The notes below the pieces were generated by a model. It was not told where the DNA came from. It made no database searches and worked only from the letters and a program-made list of their open reading frames with translations. Source: JBDHXE01 sp039810525 (lineage in GTDB: Bacteria > Bacteroidota > Ignavibacteria > Kapaibacteriales > UBA2268). Taken from it: a stretch of DNA of 36,331 nt. The translations under genes were made by a program, and so were the position numbers. The DNA is taken from assembly GCA_039810525.1 (NCBI GenBank), contig JBDHXE010000006.1:1-36331 (forward strand), read 5' to 3'. Positions 8,728-15,941 of this stretch are shown piece after piece (position 1 is the first letter of the stretch; each line of letters opens with the position of its first letter).

Positions 8728-9996
8728 TTATCCTATATTATTTGGAATAATTTTATCACCCATTATCCATACTTCGCTAATATGATTTACACCGAAATGG
8801 TAAAATAGATTTATGAAGTTAGGTGAATTTAAAACAATTAAATCTGCATCTTTCCCTATTTCTATACTACCTTTTCTATTCTGTAGGCCTAATGATTTGG
8901 CACCATTAATAGTAGATGCAGAAATAGCTTCTTCGGCAGTCATTTTCATATTAATTACTGCAAGAGATAGAATCAATTGCATATTTTCGGTAAAACAAGA
9001 ACCTGGATTAGTATCTGTAGCTAAGGCAACAATAAGCCCCGTATCAATCATTTGGCGAGCATTGGCATAAGGCATCCTAATGAAATAGGCAGTACCCGGC
9101 AATAGGCAAGCCACTGTATTGGATTCTTTCATAGCTCGTATAGAATTTTCGTTAGTATGTAATAGATGATCGGCAGAGTGTGCATTGATATTAGCAGCAA
9201 ATTGTGCAGCGGATTTGTCGCATAATTCATCTGCATGTATCTTAATTTTAAAACCTAATTCTTGAGCTTTATCAGTAATTTTTTTAGCTTGTTCGATAGT
9301 ATAGTAACCTTCGTCAATAAAAACATCACAGAATTCTGCCAAATTTCTATCTTTAATCAAAGGTAACATATCATTACAAATAATATCAATATATTTATCT
9401 TTATCATCAATATATTCTTCTGGAAAATCGTGTGCTCCCATAAATGTTGGAACAATAGTCATTTTAGATATTTTTTTTAATTCGTCAATTACTTCTAATT
9501 GTTTTATTTCTCCTTCCAAGTTCAAAGTATATCCACTTTTAATTTCAATGGTAGTTGTTCCATATCTCATAGCTGAATTGAGAATACATTGAGCATTATG
9601 TAAGAGCTCTTCTTTTGAGGCATTTCTGGTAGCTTTGACTGTTGTCTGTATTCCACCTCCTGCTTCTGCAATTTCTTTGTAAGTAGCTCCTTGCAGTCTT
9701 TTTCTAAATTCTTCTGCCCTATCACCAGCAAAAACAATATGTGAGTGCGAATCTACAAAGCCGGGCATTATAGTAGTCCCTTTTTTGTCTATAATTGTAT
9801 TTGGCTCTATCTTATTGTTGCTTAATAAGATACGTGCTTCGTCGGTAGTACCGTACCATAATATTTTATCAGAAAAGAATAAAGCGGCATTTTTAATTTC
9901 AGAAATATTATTCATATCCGCACCAGATTTGTAGCCAATACCTTTGGTATCGACAGTAATCAACGAACTTATATTAAGAAATAATGTTTTTTTCAT
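8728..9996 (-). CDS. hutI: Imidazolonepropionase
   Basis: 422 residues of the amidohydrolase superfamily. It hydrolyses 4-imidazolone-5-propanoate to N-formimino-L-glutamate, the third step of histidine degradation, in the cytoplasm. Recognition rests on GFVDSHSHIVFAGDRAEEF (metal-binding HxH plus the HutI-specific AGDRxxEF), GGGIQTTVKATRNAS, the metal histidine in IHADELCD, HSADHLLHT, and ALATDTNPGSCFTENM (catalytic Asp). Length fits the family (about 405-420). No other hut gene is present in the window. It lies 8 bp downstream of prfB and 4 bp upstream of the DUF3127 gene, so expression appears tied to a translation-factor operon rather than a histidine-utilisation operon. Confidence 0.94.
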   Translation of the reverse strand: MKKTLFLNISSLITVDTKGIGYKSGADMNNISEIKNAALFFSDKILWYGTTDEARILLSNNKIEPNTIIDKKGTTIMPGFVDSHSHIVFAGDRAEEFRKRLQGATYKEIAEAGGGIQTTVKATRNASKEELLHNAQCILNSAMRYGTTTIEIKSGYTLNLEGEIKQLEVIDELKKISKMTIVPTFMGAHDFPEEYIDDKDKYIDIICNDMLPLIKDRNLAEFCDVFIDEGYYTIEQAKKITDKAQELGFKIKIHADELCDKSAAQFAANINAHSADHLLHTNENSIRAMKESNTVACLLPGTAYFIRMPYANARQMIDTGLIVALATDTNPGSCFTENMQLILSLAVINMKMTAEEAISASTINGAKSLGLQNRKGSIEIGKDADLIVLNSPNFINLFYHFGVNHISEVWIMGDKIIPNNIG

Positions 9997-10004
9997 ATTA
10001 ATTC

Positions 10005-11094
10005 CTATAATAAAAGATATGCTTTAATAAAGCCATCTATATCTCCATCCATAACAGCATTAATATCTGTTCTTTTTAGTTCACTACGGTGATCATTTAC
10101 CATAGTATATGGCTGAAACACATAAGATCTAATCTGACTACCCCACTCTATACGTTTTTTGGAACCTTCTATAGTAGCTTTTGCAAGTTCTTCTTCTTCC
10201 ATTTTCTTTTGATATAGTCTTGATTTCAGCATTTTCATAGCGCGTTCTCTATTTTGTAATTGAGACCGCTCTTGCTGGCACGAAACAACAATACCCGTAG
10301 GAATATGTTTTAATCTAACAGCTGTCTCCACTTTATTGACATTTTGGCCGCCTTTGCCACCTGATCGAAATGTATCCATTTCAATATCTGCAGGATTAAT
10401 TTCGATTTCTATATCGTCTTCAATTTCAGGATATACAAATATAGATGCAAAGGATGTGTGTCTTCTGGCATTCGAATCGAATGGTGAAATTCTTACTAAT
10501 CTATGTACACCGTTTTCAGCTTTTAGTAGCCCATAAGCATTTTTCCCTTCAAAAAATAAAGTTGCTGATTTGATACCAGCGCCATCTCCATCTAATCTAT
10601 CTAATAGAGATACTTTATATTTCTTTCTCTCTCCCCATCTAATATACATTCTCATTAACATTTCTGCCCAATCTTGGGCTTCTGTACCTCCAGCACCAGA
10701 ATTTATGGTTAATATTGCGTCTCTTGAATCATCTGGTGAACTGAGCATATTCTTTAATTCTAAGTTTTCGATTAATTTTATTGCTCTGTCAATTTCTTTA
10801 ATTATTTCATCTTCTAAAGAAGAGTCGGATAATTCATTAGCTAAAATCCACATTTCATTGGCATCATCTACTGACTTGGAAGTATTATTCCACTCGTCCA
10901 ACCAATCTTTGAGGGTAGCAATCTCACGATTAATTTTTTTGGCATTGTTTGTATCATTCCAGAAATTATCACTCTCAGTTAATTGGTTTAATTCAACTAA
11001 TTTAATCTCCTTACCTTTGATGTCAAAGGAACCTCCATAGATTATCTTTCCTAACAATTAGTTCATCAATTATTGACTTTTGTGGTTCAAACAT
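10005..11094 (-). CDS. prfB: Peptide chain release factor 2, with programmed +1 frameshift
   Basis: RF2 recognises UGA/UAA and releases the finished peptide. The gene reads from ATG at 11094 for 23 codons to an in-frame TGA at 11025-11023, then continues in the +1 frame to 10005, giving about 362 residues (family about 365). The shift site is CTT TGA C with GGAGG three bases upstream. The conserved GGQ motif (SGGKGGQNVNKVETAVR) and the RF2 tripeptide anticodon SPF (RISPFDSNARR) are present. The apparent TTG start at 11057 in the downstream frame is an artefact of ignoring the frameshift: its first 11 codons read through the shift region out of frame. First gene of the operon with hutI, DUF3127 and MFS. 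Confidence 0.95.
11022..11036 (-). promoter_or_regulatory. RF2 autoregulatory +1 frameshift site
   Basis: On the minus strand the bases GGAGG (11036-11032), a 3-nt spacer TTC, then CTT TGA C (11028-11022) reproduce the classical prfB recoding signal: internal Shine-Dalgarno, slippery CUU codon, poorly terminated UGA C. When RF2 is scarce the ribosome slips +1 and makes more RF2. The overlap of 23 zero-frame codons beginning MFEPQKSI fits this mechanism. Confidence 0.95.
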
Positions 11095-11122
11095 AAATTT
11101 AAAATAGACACTAAAACAAACT

Positions 11123-11138
11123 CAAATATACAAATATA
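11123..11138 (-). promoter_or_regulatory. Possible Bacteroidota-type -7 elements for prfB
   Basis: Two adjacent copies of TATATTTG (11138-11131 and 11130-11123 on the minus strand) fit the TAnnTTTG -7 consensus used by Bacteroidota sigma factors. They sit 29-44 bp upstream of the prfB ATG. A matching -33 TTG at the usual spacing is not clear, so this is a weak call in an AT-rich spacer. Confidence 0.3.
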
Positions 11139-11234
11139 AAAACTTTAATAAATCATTTTTATTTTAATAGACAAACACTTATTTTAGTATAATTGAATGA
11201 AGAAATATAAAATCAATTTAGTAGAAAGTAAGAA

Positions 11235-11669
11235 ATGGCATTTCGGTTTAAAGACGATGATATAATAATAATTAGTCAGATTTTGAAGCAAAATCCAGAG
11301 TTATTTTTGGATTCTTGGACATGGAATTTAAAAGATCCAGATGGACACAAACCTTTGATAATAACACTATACAACAATATAGAATTATCTGCAGACAATT
11401 GTGGCAGCATAGTTTCTGTCCAATCAAGGCATGGGTACTACGAATTGCACAATATTAAATATTTCCTTCCATTTGAGCCAGATGAATTGATCTTTTTATC
11501 AGAAAACAACAATACCTTAAGCTGTCTAACTATTGGTAAAAATTCTACTTGCTCATTATTTTCAAATATTAATAAAGATTTATTAAAATTCAATTTTGCA
11601 GATTTACACCCAGCAGTATTAATGGCTGCAATGCAACTTTCTATAACAGAGAGTGTATTGGAGGATTAG
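11235..11669 (+). CDS. Hypothetical protein upstream of ybeY
   Basis: A 144-residue soluble protein that I do not recognise. It has no signal peptide or membrane segment. It begins MAFRFKDDDIIIISQILKQNP and contains SIVSVQSRHGYYELHNIKYFLPFEPDELIFL, with a helical end (ADLHPAVLMAAMQLSITESV). Codon use resembles the neighbouring genes, and it ends 8 bp before ybeY, so it is very likely a real gene co-transcribed with ybeY. Divergent from prfB with a 140-bp spacer. Function unknown. Confidence 0.7.
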   Translation: MAFRFKDDDIIIISQILKQNPELFLDSWTWNLKDPDGHKPLIITLYNNIELSADNCGSIVSVQSRHGYYELHNIKYFLPFEPDELIFLSENNNTLSCLTIGKNSTCSLFSNINKDLLKFNFADLHPAVLMAAMQLSITESVLED

Positions 11670-11677
11670 ATTAAAAA

Positions 11678-12112
11678 GTGAAAAATAACGTCATAGGCAA
11701 TAAGGTATATATTTTTAATGAAAGTGGCAAGTTTAGATTACCACATAAGAAAGTAAAAAATATTATTAATTTGGTATTGAAAGATAATAAGATAGATAAC
11801 GCTTCTGTGAATGTAATATATTGTAATGATTTGCAGATCCATAAGATTAATAAGGACTTTTTAAATCATGACTATCCTACTGATATTATAACTTTTCCAA
11901 TAGATGATGATCCATTGATTTACGAAATGTATATAAGTATAGATACTGCTATTAATAATGCTGAATACTACAATGTAAGTTTATCTGATGAAATTTTAAG
12001 ATTAGCTGCTCATGGTAGCTTGCATATAATAGGGTATAATGATATAAGCGATGCTGAGAGGGCAATTATGCAATCAAAAGAAGATTATTATCTTCATCAA
12101 ATAATGGTATAG
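11678..12112 (+). CDS. ybeY: rRNA maturation factor / endoribonuclease YbeY
   Basis: 144 residues of the UPF0054 family, a metal-dependent endoribonuclease involved in 16S rRNA 3'-end maturation and ribosome quality control. Landmarks are VIYCNDLQIHKINKDFLNHD, YPTDIITFP and the metal motif AHGSLHIIGYNDISDAERAIM. The usual signature is HGxLHLxGYDH; here the third ligand position is Asp instead of His, which I believe is common in Bacteroidota/Chlorobi. The start is GTG, with ggagg at 11660-11664 (13-nt spacing, rather long). It follows the hypothetical gene by 8 bp and precedes the DUF494 gene by 3 bp, so one operon. Confidence 0.92.
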   Translation: MKNNVIGNKVYIFNESGKFRLPHKKVKNIINLVLKDNKIDNASVNVIYCNDLQIHKINKDFLNHDYPTDIITFPIDDDPLIYEMYISIDTAINNAEYYNVSLSDEILRLAAHGSLHIIGYNDISDAERAIMQSKEDYYLHQIMV

Positions 12113-12115
12113 ATA

Positions 12116-12573
12116 ATGTTTCAAAGAATAATTGAAATAATAATATTTGTAATTACTGAGCTACAATCTAAACAAGTAGAGGAAATTGATTTGGATAAGT
12201 TGCGAAATTTAGGTTTACAAGTTCCGAAATTTCTACTGCATTTAGTTGGATAGCAGACAATAGTAATTTTGGCGATCTATTAGATAATGGGTCGTTAATT
12301 TCATCTGAGAACAAGTATTTTAGAATATTGCATCCATTAGAGGAAGAGTTTTTTACTCCTGAAGCTCGTAATGAACTAATTCATTATAATTTGTTAGGGT
12401 TAATTAAGAATTCTGATATTGAGAGTTTGATAGATAGGAATTTATTAAGTGGTTATGGCAAAATTGATAGTGAAGATTTAAAATCATATATTGCTGGTAT
12501 TGTATTTGATGTATTTAGTCATAACAACTCACAAAAGAGAATGATATTAACTGGTAATGATACTATAAATTAG
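12116..12573 (+). pseudogene. DUF494 (Smg-like) gene, frame broken by 1 nt near codon 33
   Basis: Two frames together give one DUF494/Smg protein of about 152 residues. Frame 1 (ATG 12116) reads MFQRIIEIIIFVITELQSKQ and VEEIDLDKLRNLG, then runs to TAG at 12251. The -1 frame picks up as TSSEISTAFSWIADNSNFGD, then FRILHPLEEEFFTPEARNEL, LLGLIKNSDIESLIDRNLLS and a stop at 12571-12573. The family expects LxxxGFTSSEIStAfSW without a break, so one T appears missing from the TTT at 12214-12216. The in-frame heptamer A AAT TTA (12205-12211), a canonical -1 slippery sequence, lies exactly at the join. Alternatives are a true null mutation, a sequencing error, or -1 recoding. Only the distal part from 12328 has its own ATG. 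Confidence 0.8.
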
Positions 12574-12646
12574 GTTCCGTAGTTCAGCTGGACAGAACAC
12601 CAGTTTCCTAAACTGGGTGTCGGAGGTTCGAGTCCTCTCGGGACCG
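12573..12646 (+). tRNA. tRNA-Arg (anticodon CCT)
   Basis: A full cloverleaf can be folded: acceptor GGTTCCG/CGGGACC with one G-U pair, D stem GTTC/GAAC, anticodon stem CCAGT/ACTGG with loop TTCCTAA (anticodon CCT, reading AGG), T arm GGAGG-TTCGAGT-CCTCT, discriminator G. CCA is not encoded (CAA follows). The first base of the tRNA is the last base of the DUF494 stop codon TAG, so the tRNA is probably processed from the ybeY-DUF494 transcript. The defence island starts right after it. Confidence 0.95.
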
Positions 12647-12741
12647 CAATTTTTGAGTACTATTGATAATAATATATGCACTATTTTATTATGATATTTT
12701 TGTAATTATATTTCTTTCTTATTCTGTATCTTTAATAATAT

Positions 12742-13179
12742 TTATTTTGTTGATATTGCCGAAAATAATTCTAATTTTAATTCTTCTGAATAATCTTCTT
12801 CATAAAGATATGAACTTATTAATTTATGAAGAAGTGGTTTATCTATATTGCCAGCAGCAACGTGATAACTAATAGCTTCCATCTCTCTAATAAATCGTTC
12901 TGATATTTGTATATATCCATTTTTTAGCAAAAACATCATACTAACAGTAATGGCAATACGCTTATTACCATCTTGGAATATATGATTTTTATTCAAACTC
13001 CAAAATAGATGTGTCAATTTATCTTCAAAATTTGGATAGTAATCAGCATTTCTGATATGAGCCAAAGTTCTCTCAAGATATTGTTTGCTTAATATCCCCA
13101 TTGCTCCACCTCCACTATATTCTATAGTTTTCTGATGAATCTCTATAATTTCCTCAATATCTTTAAAATAGATTATCAC
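12742..13179 (-). CDS. Doc/Fic-domain toxin (death-on-curing family)
   Basis: 145 residues with the Fic/Doc core motif HIFQDGNKRIA (family HxFxD/AGNxR), preceded by HLFWSLNKN and followed by FLLKNGYIQIS. Doc proteins phosphorylate EF-Tu, and Fic enzymes AMPylate targets; the two cannot be separated firmly here, but the GNKR ending and small size favour Doc-like. The start is GTG at 13179, which overlaps the TGA of the upstream RhuM-like gene (GTGA), typical translational coupling. No small antitoxin of the Phd type is visible next to it, so the DNA-binding partner may play that role. The motif is intact, so the enzyme should be active if expressed. Confidence 0.85.
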   Translation of the reverse strand: MIIYFKDIEEIIEIHQKTIEYSGGGAMGILSKQYLERTLAHIRNADYYPNFEDKLTHLFWSLNKNHIFQDGNKRIAITVSMMFLLKNGYIQISERFIREMEAISYHVAAGNIDKPLLHKLISSYLYEEDYSEELKLELFSAISTK

Positions 13180-14180
13180 AAGCTTTCTTTTAATCTTTTT
13201 AGCACATCTTTTGCTTCGCTTAATTGCTCTTCGAATGCTTTACTCTGATCACCTAAAAACTTCTCAAAATCTTCTTTGGTAACTGCTGTGATATAGGCTT
13301 CAAGTTTCTGGTGGAAAGCATCTCGAAAGTGATAATCTCGTGAAGCCATCTTGATTCGAACATCTTCTAATAATGGTTCTTGGAGTGGATGCTTATAAAA
13401 TTGATTGAAAATAATATCTACTTCATCAGGTTCTAATTTCCGTCCAAATTCTTTGCTTTTTTTCTCTATCTCATAAGCTATTCCAGATTCGTAAGATGAA
13501 ATTAGGTTGAGTACTTCGCTGTAAAAAGTATCTCTAACATTATCTCTAACTTCGAGTTTTAGTATCTGCTTATATTCTTTAGCTTTTTCCTTGAATATTC
13601 ACTCATACACCTTATCCGTGTAAAGTGCATATTTGTAATTACCCATATTGACATATAGTTTTAAGGCGCCAGTAAATTTTTTCCTATAATTTGATTCTCT
13701 AAATCTGGTTGGCAAGTAATCAATATCTCTACGGTTGATATATTTGGTGCCACCACCAGTTTTTTCATTTATAAATTGAATAACAATATCCAATATCTGG
13801 CTTCGTAATACACGAGCATTTTCACTTTCTATGAGTAACATGGCAAGGTTGAGAAATGGACGAAAATTAAACAGTCCTAATTGAGTAGTTTTGCTCGCGA
13901 CATTTATGACGTGAGCAAATTGCAACTTCAATTCTTTCAATAGTTTACCCTTAATTAAAACATATCCATTATGCATTAATTCTTCACTATAATTTTCTAA
14001 GTAGCGGTCAATTGTTCTTTCTTCTACACCAAAAAATCTGGCTACCATAGTTTTTGTATAGTAAAATTCTTTATTAAAAATAATACCTTTAAAACCAACA
14101 TATTCATATATTCTTTCTAATGCTTTGCTATTATTAAGAATATTCTGCCTATCAATATTTGAATTTGTTAAATCTTTCAT
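13176..14180 (-). pseudogene. RhuM-like DNA-binding protein, interrupted by in-frame TGA
   Basis: The frame from ATG 14180 runs 193 codons to TGA at 13601-13599, then continues in the same frame, without another stop, to TGA at 13178-13176 (334 codons in all). The N-part has an HTH-like segment (TMVARFFGVEERTIDRYLEN) and LGLFNFRPFLNLAMLLIESE, TGGGTKYINRRDIDYLP; the C-part reads IFKEKAKEYKQILKLE, then VRIKMASRDYHFRDAFH and ends SEAKDVLKRLKESL. I recall the same N- and C-parts as one protein next to Doc/Fic toxins in Bacteroidota, with a small residue (Ser/Asn) where the TGA lies; TCA to TGA is one substitution. The distal 140 codons have normal composition, so the break looks recent, or the codon is read through. 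Family name is tentative. Confidence 0.72.
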
Positions 14181-14211
14181 CTTTTATTTGCCTTATTGTC
14201 TAACCTCTTTT

Positions 14212-14307
14212 CTACATCTTTTCTTTTACAAATTTGCTGACTGTAAGACGATGTACACCTAATATACGTGATATGGCGGAATAGGATAAATTTTTAGAGC
14301 TATTAAA
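14212..14307 (-). pseudogene. Helix-turn-helix remnant between SIR2 and RhuM-like genes
   Basis: The minus-strand frame reads KNLSYSAISRILGVHRLTVS, then KFVKEKM and a TAG at 14214-14212. This is a clean helix-turn-helix of the type at the C-terminus of serine recombinases and in small transcription factors (xxxAIxxILGVxRxTVxxFVK). There is no start codon: the frame is closed by TAA at 14310. I read it as the tail of a lost recombinase or regulator gene. The match is short, so the parent family is uncertain. Confidence 0.4.
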
Positions 14308-15520
14308 TTAATGGTTCAAGGTCTTCAATTGAAACGCATTCTATTTTATTTTCTATAATTCCAATTCTTCTATCCCTTTTCCAATCTTGTAGTCGTGCAT
14401 ACATTGCACCTTTTGCATATTTTTGTGTATTATTGAAATTAGGAGTTATAATTATCAATTTATGTTTCTTATCATTCATCCAATCAATTATTCTTAAATT
14501 AATTGCATTATCACCAAATCCATAATCTGCTATTATTAAAGTATCTGTTTGTTTTAATAATCTATGAAATTGATAGAGTAATTCAAGATATAGGCCATAA
14601 TTATATTCCAAATATTTAACATTAGTACCTGTAAGAAACAAAGGTAATTGATCTACACTAAACTCTATACTGCCTATTATAATGCTATTATCAACAGATT
14701 GTAACTCATCATCAATTTTTCCAACATTATAATAATATTTATATGTACCGTCATCAAGTTTAAAATTATACCAATCAATTGAACCGTGTAATTTTAAAAT
14801 TTGTAATTTATCTTTATTTTTTTGAAATTCCGCTTCCCAAAATCTTACACCTTCTTTTTGTTCACTAAAACCGTCATAATATTCAACCAAATTCTTTCTC
14901 AAATATGATTCGATAATAGTATCATGATTTAATGTAAAAATACTTTTTAAACAACCTTTCTTATTCAATTCATCTATTATTCTTAAATAATTCAAGTAAC
15001 TATAACTTTTAGATAGTTTAATATATATAACATACTTTATAAAACTTAACGATTTTGTGCAAAGTAATTCTAGTTCTCGATATTTATCTTGATTACATTC
15101 GCAAATCGGTTCAATTGAATGAACAAGATTATGAATTATTCTGTTAGTTAATGGATCATCATTATTTCGAGTTAATGCTTGGTGTATATGATATACTAAA
15201 TCGTAAATTTCTTCATAACTAACTAAAGTATCTACTTTAGCTATAAATCCATAATAATGATCTATTTCATTTTTAATTAAATTTAAGAAGAAAGCTATTT
15301 TTCTTGTATAGCCTTTATCTATTAAATCAAAATATAATTTACTTTGACCCGAATTGGCTTTTAGTCGATATTGATCACCATCCTTATACCACTTATACCA
15401 CTTACACAGTATTTCATCAGTTAAATCTTGTGTGCTTGGCATACCTGCTGGTATAGATACACCAGCTCCTAATAAAAATGCAATATTCTTATTTTCTTTC
15501 TTTCTTTCACTCTCCTTCAT
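14303..15520 (-). CDS. SIR2-like domain protein (probable defence effector)
   Basis: 405 residues. The N-terminal SIR2-like NAD-binding motif is FLLGAGVSIPAGMPSTQDL (about residues 15-33). Later landmarks are FTLNHDTIIESYL (about 197), LKLHGSIDWYNF (about 244) and DTLIIADYGFGDNAINLRI (about 333), followed by IIDWM and LIIITPN. This is the SIR2_2 type found in antiphage systems, where it typically depletes NAD+ on infection, rather than a protein deacetylase. No second domain is recognisable. The start overlaps the end of the methyltransferase C-terminal reading frame by 14 bp, which ties it to the restriction-modification operon. No lesion is visible, in contrast to its neighbours. The NADase role is inferred from family behaviour. 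Confidence 0.83.
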   Translation of the reverse strand: MKESERKKENKNIAFLLGAGVSIPAGMPSTQDLTDEILCKWYKWYKDGDQYRLKANSGQSKLYFDLIDKGYTRKIAFFLNLIKNEIDHYYGFIAKVDTLVSYEEIYDLVYHIHQALTRNNDDPLTNRIIHNLVHSIEPICECNQDKYRELELLCTKSLSFIKYVIYIKLSKSYSYLNYLRIIDELNKKGCLKSIFTLNHDTIIESYLRKNLVEYYDGFSEQKEGVRFWEAEFQKNKDKLQILKLHGSIDWYNFKLDDGTYKYYYNVGKIDDELQSVDNSIIIGSIEFSVDQLPLFLTGTNVKYLEYNYGLYLELLYQFHRLLKQTDTLIIADYGFGDNAINLRIIDWMNDKKHKLIIITPNFNNTQKYAKGAMYARLQDWKRDRRIGIIENKIECVSIEDLEPLI

Positions 15521-15764
15521 ATTCTTCTCTATTTATTGGGGTTTCTGTGTCTATTATTTTTACTTCGTCGTAAGTTAGTTCATAGAGTTTATAGACTAAA
15601 AAGTCTATTGCATTCTCTTCTTGGTCTGTGTTTTCGTTATTTTCTTTTTTTACAAGTATTTTATTAACTAAATCTATAAATGGTTGTTGTTGCTTATCAA
15701 TTTTAATTATTGGTATAGGTAACTTTTTTACATTATTTGGTAATGTATGTAATCCATTCCTCAT
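15507..15764 (-). CDS. C-terminal fragment of the methyltransferase (TaqI_C-like tail)
   Basis: 85 codons from an internal ATG, in the same frame as the main methyltransferase reading frame and only separated from it by the TAA at 15944-15942 (the frame is open from 15941). The text NNVKKLPIPIIKIDKQQQPF, IDLVNKILVKK, LVYKLYELTYDEVKII is the usual end of Eco57I/TaqI-type enzymes, a helical tail after the target-recognition domain. Unlikely to be a gene on its own. Its last codons overlap the SIR2 start. Confidence 0.6.
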   Translation of the reverse strand: MRNGLHTLPNNVKKLPIPIIKIDKQQQPFIDLVNKILVKKENNENTDQEENAIDFLVYKLYELTYDEVKIIDTETPINREEYEGE

Positions 15765-15941
15765 TAATTTATTAAAATAATAAGATACTAGCTTAGAATT
15801 TACAATTGCAAGGATAAAATAATCATCATAAAAATCATATTTTAGATATGACTTAGGGTATTTTATATATGATAAATTTATATTTGATATTTTTTTCCAT
15901 TTAATAGCATTTATAACTGTAAAATCTGAATAATAATTTTT

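Noticed and set aside
11041..11057. TTG at 11057 as the prfB start (350-residue protein)
   Set aside because: The first 11 codons are an out-of-frame reading of the RF2 leader; the ATG at 11094 plus the CTT TGA C shift gives the family N-terminus and length.
12663..12872. Small plus-strand ORF rich in Ile/Leu after the tRNA
   Set aside because: It overlaps the well-supported doc gene on the other strand and is composed of low-complexity AT-rich codons.
13599..13601. TGA recoded as a sense codon (alternative code or selenocysteine)
   Set aside because: TGA ends other genes here (truB, helicase, RhuM-like distal end), RF2 is present with its UGA-sensing frameshift, and no SECIS-like structure is evident after the TGA.
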